Positions 9,169 through 17,696 of a stretch of 64,000 nt of DNA are shown here, one piece after another (position 1 is the stretch's first letter; every line of letters starts with the position of its first letter). This DNA is from Phreatobacter cathodiphilus (GTDB lineage: Bacteria > Pseudomonadota > Alphaproteobacteria > Rhizobiales > Phreatobacteraceae). Under the pieces are notes generated by a model. The model was given only the letters and a program-made list of their open reading frames with translations. It had not been told where the DNA came from and made no database searches. The stretch lies in the NCBI RefSeq assembly GCF_003008515.1, contig NZ_CP027668.1:2658001-2722000 (forward strand). The letters are read 5' to 3'. The position numbers and the translations under genes are program-made.

Positions 9169-9848
9169 GGCGCACCCTCCTCGTCACCGGCGCGAGCCGC
9201 GGCCTCGGCCGCGCCATCGCCGAGCGGGCGCTCGCCGCCGGCTACGACGTCATCGGCATCGCCCGGACAGAGGTCGAGGCGCCCTTCCCCATCCATGCCT
9301 GCGACGTGGCCGATGCCGCCGCGGTGAAGGCGGTGGCCGCTTCGCTGCCGCGCGAGACGCCGCTCTGGGGCGTCGTCAACGCCGCCGGCATCGCCTCCAT
9401 GAACCTCGCGCTGATGACGCCGCCGGCCACCGTGCAGAAGGTGATCGCCACCAACCTGATGGGCGCCATTCACGTCTCCCAGGCCTTCGCGCCGGCGCTG
9501 GTGCGCGCCAAGGCCGGGCGCATCATTCACTTCTCCACCATCGCCGTGCCGCTGGGCCTTGCCGGCGAAGCCGTCTACGTCGCTTCCAAGGCCGGCGTCG
9601 AAGGCTTCTCACGCACCTTCGCCCGCGAGGTCGCGGGCTTCGGCGTCACCGTCAACTGCATTGCGCCGGGGCCGATCGACACCGACCTGATCGCCAAGGT
9701 GCCGGCCGAGGCCATCGACCGCATCGTCCGCCGCCAGGTGGTGCAGCGGAAGGGCACGCCCGACGATGTCTGGAACATCGCCGCCTTCCTCCTCTCCGAC
9801 GCGGCCGCGATGATCTCCGGCCAGGTCCTCTCCGTCGGCGGGGCGTGA
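9165..9848 (+). CDS. Short-chain dehydrogenase/reductase, FabG-like
   Basis: A 227-residue classical SDR starting at a GTG that overlaps the stop of the carrier protein gene. It has the N-terminal nucleotide-binding motif TGASRGLG (residues about 8-15), the structural NAAG motif, and the catalytic triad S (in HFSTIAV), Y and K (in YVASK). The C-terminal IAPGPIDT segment is typical of the family. Given its neighbours it probably reduces a beta-keto or similar group on an acyl chain held by the carrier protein, using NADPH. Its stop overlaps the next start (ATG at 9848), supporting one transcriptional unit of three genes. Confidence 0.88.
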   Translation: MRRTLLVTGASRGLGRAIAERALAAGYDVIGIARTEVEAPFPIHACDVADAAAVKAVAASLPRETPLWGVVNAAGIASMNLALMTPPATVQKVIATNLMGAIHVSQAFAPALVRAKAGRIIHFSTIAVPLGLAGEAVYVASKAGVEGFSRTFAREVAGFGVTVNCIAPGPIDTDLIAKVPAEAIDRIVRRQVVQRKGTPDDVWNIAAFLLSDAAAMISGQVLSVGGA

Positions 9849-11152
9849 TGACCGGGCTCGTCGACGAGATCCTCGCCCGCCAGGCCGACCCGCACCGGCC
9901 CTTTCTCGTCGCAGCGGCCGGCAGTCTCGCCTTCGCCGACATCGTCGCGGCGAAGGGTCCGGACCTGTCGGCCATCCAGCCCGGCGACGTTGTCGCGCTC
10001 GTCGGCGATTTCGAGCCGGACAGCGTCGCCACCCTCCTGCGCCTCGTCGATGCCGGGGCCGTCATCGTGCCGCTGACCCGCCAGACGGCCGCCGATCATC
10101 CCTATTTCCATGACGCCGCCCATGTGAACGTGGTGATCGACGGCGGCGCGGTGACCCGCCGCCCCCAGGCCGGCCTCGACCACCCGATGCTCGCCGAGCT
10201 GCGCGCCCGCGGCCATGCCGGCCTCGTGCTCTTCTCCTCCGGCACGACGGGACGGCCCAAGGCCATTCTCCACGACTTCGCGCCCTTCCTCGCCCGCTTC
10301 CGCACCCCGCGCGAGGCGCTGGTGACCATGAGCTTCCTGATGTTCGACCATATCGGCGGCATCAACACGCTCCTCCACACGCTGTTCAACAACGGCCTGA
10401 TCGTCGTACCCTCGAAGCGCACCGCCGAGGCGGTGATCGCCGAGATCGTCGCCCACGGCGTCGAGCTGCTGCCGACGACCCCGACCTTCCTGCGCATGGC
10501 GCTGATGAGCGGTCTCCTTCCCCGCCTTTCCGGCTCGGCGCTGCGCGTCGTCACCTACGGCACAGAGCGCATGGACGAGCCGACGCTCTCGGCGCTCTGC
10601 GCGACCCTGCCGGCGGTCGACTTCCGCCAGACCTACGGCATGTCCGAACTCGGCATTCTCCGGGTGAAGTCCGAGGCGCGCGACAGCTTGTTCATGAAGG
10701 TCGGCGGCGAGGGCGTGGAGACGCGGGTCAGGCCCGACGGCGTGCTGGAGATCCGCGCCGCGAACCGCATGATCGGCTACCTCAACGCCCCTTCGCCCTT
10801 CTCGGAGGACGGCTGGTACGACACCCGCGACGTGGTGGAGACGAAGGGCGATCTCGTCCGCATCGTCGGCCGTACCAGCGACGTCATCAATGTCGGCGGC
10901 CAGAAGATCCTGCCGGGCGAGATCGAGCGCGTGGCGCTCCTTCACCCCTCCGTCGACCTCGCCAGCGCCTGGGGCGGGCGCAACCCGATCACCGGCGAGC
11001 ACATCGAGGTGACGGTGCAGCTACGCCCTGGCGAAAGCCTGACGCGCGAGGACCTGATGCGCCATTTCCGCGCCCACCTGCCCCCCGGTCTGCACCCCCA
11101 CCGCGTGCGCTTCGGCGAGGTGGCGGTGGGGCACCGGTTCAAGCGGCTGTAG
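9848..11152 (+). CDS. Acyl-AMP ligase (ANL superfamily), probably loads the carrier protein
   Basis: A 434-residue adenylate-forming enzyme. Visible motifs are the P-loop-like SSGTTGRPKA near 130-140, TYGMSELG near 260, the GWYDTRD aspartate motif near 320, and the hinge and C-terminal motifs GRTSDVINVGGQKILPGEIE near 345-365. The final lysine motif is FKRL at the extreme C-terminus, where the catalytic lysine is expected. At this length it is shorter than most acyl-CoA synthetases (about 500 or more), mainly in the N-terminal part. It activates a carboxylic acid with ATP and transfers it to CoA or, given the overlapping neighbours, to the carrier protein. A GTG at 9845 is an alternative start. 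Confidence 0.85.
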   Translation: MTGLVDEILARQADPHRPFLVAAAGSLAFADIVAAKGPDLSAIQPGDVVALVGDFEPDSVATLLRLVDAGAVIVPLTRQTAADHPYFHDAAHVNVVIDGGAVTRRPQAGLDHPMLAELRARGHAGLVLFSSGTTGRPKAILHDFAPFLARFRTPREALVTMSFLMFDHIGGINTLLHTLFNNGLIVVPSKRTAEAVIAEIVAHGVELLPTTPTFLRMALMSGLLPRLSGSALRVVTYGTERMDEPTLSALCATLPAVDFRQTYGMSELGILRVKSEARDSLFMKVGGEGVETRVRPDGVLEIRAANRMIGYLNAPSPFSEDGWYDTRDVVETKGDLVRIVGRTSDVINVGGQKILPGEIERVALLHPSVDLASAWGGRNPITGEHIEVTVQLRPGESLTREDLMRHFRAHLPPGLHPHRVRFGEVAVGHRFKRL

Positions 11153-11178
11153 GGCGACCCGCGCCTTGCATCAGGCAA

Positions 11179-11223
11179 GTGCGTCCTTCGAGGCTCGCTG
11201 ACGCTCGCACCTCAGGATGAGGA
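11179..11223. repeat. Dispersed intergenic repeat, family A, copy 1
   Basis: Begins GTGCGTCCTTCGAGGCTCGC and ends CGCACCTCAGGATGAGGA. The same ends recur, some inverted, at 11299-11366, 25534-25603 and 25678-25735. It forms an inverted pair with copy 2 around a 75-base centre. Elements with these ends are common between genes in Hyphomicrobiales. Confidence 0.8.
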
Positions 11224-11298
11224 GCGTTTGTGCTTGGCATGAAGGCCGAAGGCAGCCCAACCATCCCGCCTTTTTCCCGCGGTGCAGTTCACGACGTC

Positions 11299-11366
11299 CC
11301 TCATCCTGAGATGCGAGCCCCGACGGTGCGCCAGCATCTGCGGAGGCGAGCCTCGAAGGACGCACT
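11299..11366. repeat. Dispersed intergenic repeat, family A, copy 2 (inverted)
   Basis: Begins CCTCATCCTGAG and ends GCCTCGAAGGACGCACT, the reverse orientation of copy 1. The bases just outside its left end (GGTGCAGTTCAC, 11282-11293) recur next to copy 3 in inverted form, so the repeated unit is longer than the ends alone. Confidence 0.8.
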
Positions 11367-11418
11367 TCTGCCGTGCAGAGCGAAGCAAACCCATCAGGCC
11401 TCAGGCAACTCTTCCCCC

Positions 11419-12348
11419 TCACGCCTGCTGGAAGTTCAGCATCAGCCCCGACGTCTCCCACTCCGTCGCCACCAGCCGGCCCGTCGAGGACAGGGTGATA
11501 TAGGCGGTGCGCAGCTCCGGCCCGCCGAAGGCGATGTTGGTCACCCAGCGCTCGCCCGGCACCGGAATGTGCCTGAACGCACCCGTGTCCGGCGCGATGA
11601 CGGTGATCCCGCCGTTCACCAGCGTCGCCACGCAGACATTGCCGTCGGCGTCCACGGCGAGCGAGTCGAAGCGGTTGTAGCCGCCGATCCCCGCCACGAT
11701 CCGCCCGCCGTGCGGCGAGGGGAAGGGATGGCGGCGGATCTTGCCCGGCCCGTCGAGGTCGAAGGCCCAGAGCCGCGCCGTCTCGGTTTCCGCGACATAG
11801 AGGACGGACCCGTCCGGCGACAGGCCGATGCCGTTCGGCGTCACCATGGGATGGGCGAGCTCGGTGATGAAGGAGCCGTCGGCCCTGGCGTAATAGACGC
11901 CGCCGCGATCCATGTCGCGCGGCCGCGCCTTGCCGAGATCGGTGAAGTAGAAGCCGCCCTCGGCATCGAAGACGATGTCGTTCGGGCCCTTGAACGGGCA
12001 GGCTTCGGTCGCGGTGTAGAGCACCTCCAGCGCACCGGTGGAAAGGTCCAGCCGCTCGATCCTCCCGCCGGAATAATCGTCCGCCTGGCCGATGGGCAGG
12101 AGACCGCGGGCATCCCCCGGCGGCGTCCATTTGAAACCGCCGTTGTTGCAGATGTAGAGCTTGCCGTCCGGCCCGAGCGCGAGGCCGTTCGGGCCGCCGC
12201 CCTGACGGGAGAGATGGCTCACCGTGCCGTCGGGAGCGACCTTCGTCACCGTGCCGCGGCCGATCTCGACCAGCAGCACCGTGCCGTCGGCGAGAATGAC
12301 GGGCCCCTCGGGGAAGAGCAGGCCCGATGCGAGTTCGCGAAAGTCCAT
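11419..12348 (-). CDS. SMP-30/gluconolactonase family lactonase
   Basis: A 309-residue predicted six-bladed beta-propeller hydrolase, most likely opening a sugar or aldono-lactone ring with a divalent metal. The start at 12348 has a GGGAGGA ribosome site. The family pattern is clear: an early FPEGPVILADG segment with the metal-binding glutamate, a GGGPNGLALGPDG blade, CPFKGPNDIVFDAEGGFYFTD with the conserved asparagine-aspartate metal ligands, VTPNGIGLSPDGSVLYVAE, and FDSLAVDADGNVCVAT near the C-terminus. No signal peptide, so cytoplasmic. It is divergent from the CYTH gene and not obviously part of a sugar operon; the natural substrate cannot be told. Confidence 0.88.
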   Translation of the reverse strand: MDFRELASGLLFPEGPVILADGTVLLVEIGRGTVTKVAPDGTVSHLSRQGGGPNGLALGPDGKLYICNNGGFKWTPPGDARGLLPIGQADDYSGGRIERLDLSTGALEVLYTATEACPFKGPNDIVFDAEGGFYFTDLGKARPRDMDRGGVYYARADGSFITELAHPMVTPNGIGLSPDGSVLYVAETETARLWAFDLDGPGKIRRHPFPSPHGGRIVAGIGGYNRFDSLAVDADGNVCVATLVNGGITVIAPDTGAFRHIPVPGERWVTNIAFGGPELRTAYITLSSTGRLVATEWETSGLMLNFQQA

Positions 12349-12546
12349 GGATCGTCCTCCCGATGCCGGCCCTGTTCCGGGCTCTTGTCCGCCGCGCCGT
12401 CGCGCCGTGGCCGGTCCATCAGACCACCGGCCGTGCGGCGAGGCGAGCCCGCCCGCCGCAGGGCAGCCAGCGGCGCATCGAAGGTCGCCGTTGCGCCGGA
12501 ACGTTTCCTCGGGCTTGATGTCGCCCGTCGCGGCGCGGGAGACGGC

Positions 12547-13041
12547 ATGGCCACCGAGATCGAGCGCAAGTTCCTGGTCGTCGGGAACGGCTGGAAGGCG
12601 GCGCCGCGCGTGCGGGCCATCGCCCAGGGCTATCTCGCCGCCGACCCGGCCTCGGTGCGCATCCGCATCCAGGACGGCGCGGCGACCCTCACCATCAAGG
12701 GAGAGGCCGAGGGGCTGGTGCGCGACGAGTTCGAATATGCCGTGCCGCTGGCGGATGCCGAGGCCATGCTGCGCCTCTGCCCCGAGCCTCCCATCGTCAA
12801 GAAGCGCCACGAGATCGTCCATGCCGGCAAGCTCTGGCAGGTGGATGCCTTCGAGGGCGCGCTTGCCGGCCTCGTCGTCGCCGAGGTCGAGTTGGAGCGG
12901 GCCGACGAGGTCATCACCCTTCCCGACTGGGTCGGGCGCGAGGTCACCTGGGACCGGCGCTACCGCAACTCCTCGCTGATCCGCCACGGCCTCGCGGGCC
13001 TCTCCCTCGACGCCGCCGCGCCGCAGCGCTGCACAGGCTGA
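12547..13041 (+). CDS. CYTH-domain protein, probable inorganic triphosphatase
   Basis: A 164-residue single-domain CYTH (triphosphate tunnel) protein. The N-terminal ExExK signature is present as EIERKFLV (residues about 4-11). Further alternating charged strands follow (VRIRIQDGAATLTIKGE, EVELERADE), which line the tunnel that holds a triphosphate with two metal ions. Bacterial proteins of this size with no fused CHAD domain are usually tripolyphosphatases; class IV adenylate cyclase is the alternative and cannot be excluded from sequence alone. The ATG at 12547 fits the domain start exactly. Confidence 0.85.
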   Translation: MATEIERKFLVVGNGWKAAPRVRAIAQGYLAADPASVRIRIQDGAATLTIKGEAEGLVRDEFEYAVPLADAEAMLRLCPEPPIVKKRHEIVHAGKLWQVDAFEGALAGLVVAEVELERADEVITLPDWVGREVTWDRRYRNSSLIRHGLAGLSLDAAAPQRCTG

Positions 13042-13134
13042 CCGCCGCGGCGTCTGGTCGCGACGGACCGCCGGTGCTAGACCGGTGACGCTCCCCGGTT
13101 TCCCCGCATCCCCAGATCCCCAGAGAAGGCTCGG

Positions 13135-14271
13135 ATGTCAGTCGTCACCAGCATCGAAGATCTCCGCATCCTCGCCAAGCGGCGCGTCCCGCGCATGTTC
13201 TACGACTACGCCGATTCCGGCGCCTGGACCGAGAGCACCTATCGCGCCAACACGACCGACTTCGCCAAGATCAAGCTGCGCCAGCGCGTGGCCGTGGACA
13301 TGCGCAACCGCACGCTGGCCACCGAGATGATCGGCCAGCCCGTGTCCATGCCGGTGGCCCTCGCCCCCACCGGCCTCACGGGCATGCAGCACGCCGACGG
13401 CGAGATCCTTGCCGCCCGCGCCGCCAACAAGGCGGGCATCCCCTTCACCCTGTCGACCATGAGCATCTGCTCCATCGAGGACATCGCCGAAGCCACCGGC
13501 AAGCCCTTCTGGTTCCAGCTTTACGTGATGCGCGACCGCGAATTCGCGGCGAACCTGATCGACCGCGCCAAGAAGGCGGGCTGCTCGGCCCTCGTCCTCA
13601 CCCTCGACCTGCAGATCCTCGGCCAGCGCCACAAGGACATCAAGAACGGCCTCTCCGCCCCGCCGAAGCCGACCCTCAAGAACCTGATCAACCTCGCCAC
13701 CAAGCTGCGCTGGTGCTTAGGCATGCTCGGCACCAAGCGGCGCACCTTCGGCAACATCGTCGGCCACGCCAAGGGCGTCGACGACATGTCCTCGCTCTCC
13801 TCCTGGACCACCGAGCAGTTCGACCCGGCGCTCAACTGGGACGACGTCAAGTGGATCAAGGACCGCTGGGGCGGCAAGCTCATCCTGAAGGGCATCCTCG
13901 ACGCCGAGGACGCCGAGCTGGCGCTGGGCTCCGGCGCCGATGCGCTGATCGTCTCGAACCACGGCGGCCGCCAGCTCGACGGCGCCATGTCCTCCATCGA
14001 GGCCCTGCCGGGCATCGTGCAGCAGGTCGGCTCGCGGATCGAGGTCCACATGGACGGCGGCATCCGCTCCGGCCAGGACGTCATCAAGGCCATCGCACTG
14101 GGGGCGAAGGGCACCTATATCGGCCGCGCCTTCCTCTACGGCCTCGGCGCCAACGGCGAGGAGGGCGTCACCGCCGCCATCGAGATCATCCGCAAGGAGC
14201 TCGACATCACCATGGCGCTCTGCGGCCTGCGCGACATCAAGACCGTCGACGGCAACATCCTGGTGCGCTGA
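13135..14271 (+). CDS. lldD: FMN-dependent alpha-hydroxy-acid dehydrogenase (L-lactate dehydrogenase-like)
   Basis: A 378-residue TIM-barrel flavoenzyme that oxidises an L-2-hydroxy acid such as L-lactate to the keto acid. Key motifs are FYDYADSGAWTE near residue 22, ALAPTGLTGM near 78, the YVMRD FMN-site strand near 130, GILDAEDAELA near 255, and the active-site SNHGGRQLDGA near 281-291 with the catalytic histidine and substrate-binding arginine. DGGIRSGQDVIKA and IGRAFLYGLGANGEEGV follow, as in the LldD/glycolate oxidase family. It stands alone. L-lactate is the most likely substrate by similarity, but mandelate or other 2-hydroxy acids are possible. Confidence 0.88.
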   Translation: MSVVTSIEDLRILAKRRVPRMFYDYADSGAWTESTYRANTTDFAKIKLRQRVAVDMRNRTLATEMIGQPVSMPVALAPTGLTGMQHADGEILAARAANKAGIPFTLSTMSICSIEDIAEATGKPFWFQLYVMRDREFAANLIDRAKKAGCSALVLTLDLQILGQRHKDIKNGLSAPPKPTLKNLINLATKLRWCLGMLGTKRRTFGNIVGHAKGVDDMSSLSSWTTEQFDPALNWDDVKWIKDRWGGKLILKGILDAEDAELALGSGADALIVSNHGGRQLDGAMSSIEALPGIVQQVGSRIEVHMDGGIRSGQDVIKAIALGAKGTYIGRAFLYGLGANGEEGVTAAIEIIRKELDITMALCGLRDIKTVDGNILVR

Positions 14272-14282
14272 AGGCTCAAGCC

Positions 14283-15125
14283 TCAACGTCCCACCACCTC
14301 CGGCTCGCGCTCCGGCCAGAGCAGGGCGAGCCGCGAGGCCGTGCCCCAGGCGTTAGCGGCGAACTGGCGCACCTCGATCCCGACGCCCTGCTCGGCGAGG
14401 GTGATGAGGTTCCAGCTGTTGACCTGGCCGCGCAACCGGTCGGAGGTGGCCGTGCCGGCATGGACGATGAGCACGTCGTCGCGGGCCATCGACGTGCCGG
14501 TCACCGCGGTGCGCTCGCCCTCGGCAGGATTCCACAGGCTCGCGTAGGCCCGGTGCCGGTGGCCGAGCAGGAGGAGGCTGCGCGGGCGCCGCGCCATCGT
14601 CGCCAGCAGCAGCTCGCCCCGCGTCACCAGATCGTAATCGTGCTCCGTGTCGTCGCCATAGGCGACGGGGTGGTGAGCGGTGACGACGAGGGCCCGCGGG
14701 TCGCGTTCGGCGGTCGCCACCGCCTCGATCTGCGCCGGAGCGATGCGCCCGCGCGACCAGTTGAGATAGGGGCCATAGGGCCGGGCGCTGTTGATGCCCT
14801 TCACCAGCACGGTCCCGCCGGACCATTCCGGAGCCAGGCCCTCGGTGATGTAGCGCCGCCAGCGGCGGAAGGGCCGGAACACCATCTCCCACAGCGGGAT
14901 GGTCGGGATGTCGTGATTGCCCGGAACCACCAGATAGGGCGCGACGATGCGGTCGAGGAAGGCGCGGGCGGCGGTGAACTCGCCGTGGCTGGCGAACTGG
15001 GTCATGTCGCCGCTGATTACCACCACGTCGGGTGAGGCGGCGGCGAGGTCGGCGAGGAGCGCCTCCACCACGCCTGGCAGTTCGCGGCCGAAATGGATGT
15101 CGGAGATGTGCGCCACCACCGTCAT
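14283..15125 (-). CDS. Metallophosphoesterase
   Basis: A 280-residue calcineurin-like phosphoesterase with a full metal-binding set: DIHFG (residue 9 onward), VVISGDMT near 38, VPGNHDIP near 67-74, a histidine pair in VTAHHPVAYG near 148, and LLGHRHRAY near 189. These ligate two divalent metals that hydrolyse a phospho mono- or diester. No signal peptide or membrane segment is seen, so it is cytoplasmic. It lies 10 bases downstream of the lipid-kinase-like gene on the same strand and is probably co-transcribed with it, which hints at lipid or nucleotide phosphoester metabolism but no specific substrate. Confidence 0.88.
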   Translation of the reverse strand: MTVVAHISDIHFGRELPGVVEALLADLAAASPDVVVISGDMTQFASHGEFTAARAFLDRIVAPYLVVPGNHDIPTIPLWEMVFRPFRRWRRYITEGLAPEWSGGTVLVKGINSARPYGPYLNWSRGRIAPAQIEAVATAERDPRALVVTAHHPVAYGDDTEHDYDLVTRGELLLATMARRPRSLLLLGHRHRAYASLWNPAEGERTAVTGTSMARDDVLIVHAGTATSDRLRGQVNSWNLITLAEQGVGIEVRQFAANAWGTASRLALLWPEREPEVVGR

Positions 15126-15135
15126 GACGAGAGCG

Positions 15136-16071
15136 TCATGCCGGCGGGTCCGGCGGCCGCGGCACGATGACGGCGAGGGAGCCCGGCTTCACCTCAAAGC
15201 GCAACGGCGTCTTCACGCGCCTGATTTCGCCGTCGTTCAGAATGGTCAGCCACTGGCGGCGGGCGTCGATGGTGAGGACGGGCGTCTCGCGATAGGCGAT
15301 GTCGGGATCATTGCGCGCTCTCCCTCCGAAGATGGAGGCGGCCAGCTTGAACAGCGTCAGGTAGCCCCGCTCCCGCGCCGCATAGACAGCGAGGAGCCCG
15401 GCATCCAGCCTCTCGCGGAAGGGCACGCGCGAGACGATCTCGGCCAGCGGATTGACCGAGACGATGACGCCGCGCGTCTCCTCGGTCCAGGAACTACGGT
15501 CGTCGCGGAGGGCGAGAGCCGCCGGCCGCAGGGTCATCGCCTTCATGCCGGTGCGCAGGAAGGACAGCATGGTGGCGCCCATGCGGCCGCGCGCCTCCTC
15601 GCGGTAGCGCTGCAGCTTGGCCAGCGGGCCGATGACGCTGGTGCAGAGGAACAGCTTGCCGTTGACCATGCCGACGTCGATGGCGCGCCGCTCGCCCTCC
15701 ACCAGCGCGCCGACGGCGAGCACCGGATCGAGCGGAATGAGCAGATCGCGCGCCAGTTGGTTGACGGTGCCCTGGGGAATGATGGCGAGCGCCGTCTTCG
15801 TGTCGCAGAAGGCCTCGGCGACAGCCAGGATGGTGCCGTCGCCGCCCATCACCACGACGATGTCGGGAGCCTGCGCCTTGCAGGCGGCGATCGCCTCCGA
15901 CAGGCGGCCGCCGCCGGCCATGAAGATGCGTGGATAGATGCCCCGGCCGGTGATGGCGGCGACGATCGCCTCGACCGCCCGGCTGCCCCGGCCGCCGAAG
16001 CCCGATCGGCTGTTGGCCAGCACGGCGACCGACGGCGTGCCGTCGATGCCGAAAATGCCCGTCTCGGCCAT
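15136..16071 (-). CDS. Diacylglycerol/sphingosine-type lipid kinase family protein
   Basis: A 311-residue DAGK catalytic-domain protein related to YegS and BmrU. The ATP-binding core is visible as NSRSGFGG near 20, VVMGGDGTILAVAEAF near 73-88 (the GGDGT signature) and IPQGTVNQLARDL near 98-110. The C-terminal half is the usual beta-sandwich. It would transfer the ATP gamma-phosphate to the hydroxyl of a lipid such as diacylglycerol or a long-chain base. It shares a transcription unit with the metallophosphoesterase downstream. The lipid substrate is not determined; a sphingoid base is conceivable given the sphingolipid-type desaturase at 36.8 kb, but that is speculative. Confidence 0.87.
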   Translation of the reverse strand: MAETGIFGIDGTPSVAVLANSRSGFGGRGSRAVEAIVAAITGRGIYPRIFMAGGGRLSEAIAACKAQAPDIVVVMGGDGTILAVAEAFCDTKTALAIIPQGTVNQLARDLLIPLDPVLAVGALVEGERRAIDVGMVNGKLFLCTSVIGPLAKLQRYREEARGRMGATMLSFLRTGMKAMTLRPAALALRDDRSSWTEETRGVIVSVNPLAEIVSRVPFRERLDAGLLAVYAARERGYLTLFKLAASIFGGRARNDPDIAYRETPVLTIDARRQWLTILNDGEIRRVKTPLRFEVKPGSLAVIVPRPPDPPA

Positions 16072-16179
16072 GTGGAGGAATCCCCGGGTGACGCGCCGAT
16101 GCGGGGCGCGGTCTTAGCAACGGCCGGAAGCCCCCAGAGTTCCAGGGGACATGACCGCGCAGGCGCCGGGTGGCGCCGA

Positions 16180-16209
16180 AAAGCAAAGGGCCGCCTGGCG
16201 GGCGGCCCT
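16180..16209 (-). terminator. Intrinsic terminator of the coiled-coil protein gene
   Basis: An 8-bp GC stem (16189-16196 pairing with 16202-16209, five-base loop). Read on the minus strand it is followed by a T-rich tail (TTTGCTTTT). It lies 27 bases past the stop of the gene at 16237-16623. Confidence 0.75.
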
Positions 16210-16236
16210 GGAGTCGTCAGACGGGCCGGGCCCGAC

Positions 16237-16623
16237 TCAGCGGCGGCCACCCCGGGCAGCCGCCTTGGCGCGGGCCTCGGCATAGGCCGCGATCTCGCGA
16301 TAGATCTGCTTCGGACGCGCCTTGGCGCGGGCCTCTTCTTCCTCGAGACGCTTCAGCTCGGCCTCTTCGGCCGCGATGCGCTCGGCTTCCTTGCGGGCGG
16401 CCTCCTCGGCGGCCAGGCGCTCGGCCTCGGCACGACGGATGGCTTCCTTGGCGGCTTCGCGCGCGGCGCGGGCTTCGGCGATGGCGCGGCGCTCGGCCTG
16501 GCGCTTCTGGAACTCCGGATCATCCGGACCCGGGCGCGAACGGAACTTCTCCAACAGTGCCTGCTTAGCCTTCTGGGCGGTCTCAAGGCGTTCGGACAGG
16601 CCGTTCTGGGTATGGATGGACAA
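16237..16623 (-). CDS. Charged coiled-coil protein, DUF6481-like
   Basis: A 128-residue protein dominated by alanine, glutamate, arginine and lysine. Residues about 40-110 form a continuous helical, heptad-like stretch (repeats of AEARAAREAA and ERLAAEEAA type), and the C-terminus is short and basic. It has no signal peptide and no catalytic motif. It resembles the small DUF6481 family found in alphaproteobacteria, whose function is unknown. It is a single-gene unit with its own terminator, an arrangement common for abundant small structural or stress proteins; that role is a guess. Confidence 0.75.
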   Translation of the reverse strand: MSIHTQNGLSERLETAQKAKQALLEKFRSRPGPDDPEFQKRQAERRAIAEARAAREAAKEAIRRAEAERLAAEEAARKEAERIAAEEAELKRLEEEEARAKARPKQIYREIAAYAEARAKAAARGGRR

Positions 16624-16820
16624 AGGGCAGTGATCCTTGGTTCGTTCAGTCTGGTTCAGGGGCGGTGGAGGGTCGTCGCAGGCGGGAGGCGCGCCCCGGG
16701 TTGCCGGAGGCCTCGTCGCGACTGCATCCCGGTACAGAAAGCGTCACGGAACGTCAACGTCAAACCACCATGTCGTGACATATGGTTGACGCTTGGCAGC
16801 CATTCCAGTGCCGCGTGCCG

Positions 16821-17501
16821 TCAATTCTCCGCTGTGCCCGCGGCGCCCGATCGCACCAGCACCCGCAGCAGGTCGCTCCTCACCGCGCCGATATGGCGTT
16901 CGAGGAAGGAACAGGCCTCGTCGAACCGCCCGGCGCGGCACAGCCCGATCAGGGCGGCATGTTCCTGTTCGGCTATGCCCATGGCCGCCGTGTTGGACAG
17001 TTGCACGCGGGTGTAGCGGTCGCTGGTCTGCAACAGCGCGGCGACGATGGACTGGGTCCGCGGCAGCCGCGCCTTGGTGTAGAGCGCCATGTGGAACTCG
17101 GCGTTGATGACGCCCCACTGGCCGACATCGCCGGCGGCGATCGCCGCCACGAAGCGCGACTGGATGGCGTCGAGCACGGCGAAATCGCCCTCCGCGAATC
17201 GGGGCGCCGATTGCGCCAGGAGGCGTGGCTCGAGCAGGCAGCGCAGATCGAAGACGTCGTTGACCTCGTCGAGCGACAGTTCCGAGACGATGGCGCCCTT
17301 GTGCGGGACGATTCGGACGAAGCCTTCCGCCTCGAGCTGGAACAGCGCCTCGCGGACGGGAATGCGGCTGACCCCGTAGGTCTCGGCCAGCGCGTCCTGG
17401 CGGAGCTGCGTGCCGGCGGGATGCTCGCCCGCCAGAATGGCCTGGCGCAGCCGGTCGACGATGGCGGCCGACAGCGTGCGGTGCTTGAGCGGTGCTGACA
17501 T
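16821..17501 (-). CDS. GntR-family (FadR/FCD subgroup) regulator of the TRAP operon
   Basis: A 226-residue repressor-type protein divergent from the TRAP transporter genes. The N-terminal winged helix at about 10-75 includes LRQDALAETYGVSRIPVREAL and the wing FVRIVPHKGAIVSE. The C-terminal FCD domain (about 90-215) contains the metal-binding pattern: an aspartate near 93, EFHMALY near 137-143 and HAALIGL and ERHIGA further on. FCD regulators bind small carboxylates or sugars and usually control the adjacent catabolic genes, here probably the transporter, deaminase and epimerase genes. The ATG at 17501 starts the domain correctly; no strong ribosome site is seen. Confidence 0.88.
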   Translation of the reverse strand: MSAPLKHRTLSAAIVDRLRQAILAGEHPAGTQLRQDALAETYGVSRIPVREALFQLEAEGFVRIVPHKGAIVSELSLDEVNDVFDLRCLLEPRLLAQSAPRFAEGDFAVLDAIQSRFVAAIAAGDVGQWGVINAEFHMALYTKARLPRTQSIVAALLQTSDRYTRVQLSNTAAMGIAEQEHAALIGLCRAGRFDEACSFLERHIGAVRSDLLRVLVRSGAAGTAEN

Positions 17502-17628
17502 CCGATTCTGAAAACCCCCGAACGCGCCATCGGACCATGAATTTCCCCGCTTGCCCATCCGTCGCAGGTGCAGCACCGGTGCCGCGACGCGGCATCGGCA
17601 AAGTGGCGAGAAAGTCGGTCCGAAGGCA

Positions 17629-17658
17629 TTGACTCGCTAATTGTATAAAATCTACGAT
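17629..17658 (+). promoter_or_regulatory. Promoter and possible GntR operator of the TRAP operon
   Basis: A -35 box TTGACT (17629-17634) and -10 box TACGAT (17653-17658) are separated by 18 bases, 38 bases ahead of the first TRAP gene. The spacer carries TTGTATAAAA and the sequence continues to ATACCAA, an imperfect inverted repeat of the TTGTAT type used by FCD-class GntR regulators. The location between divergent regulator and transporter supports an operator role. Confidence 0.5.
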
Positions 17659-17696
17659 ACCAAAGTTCCAGAGCAAAACACATCGGGGATGCACCG

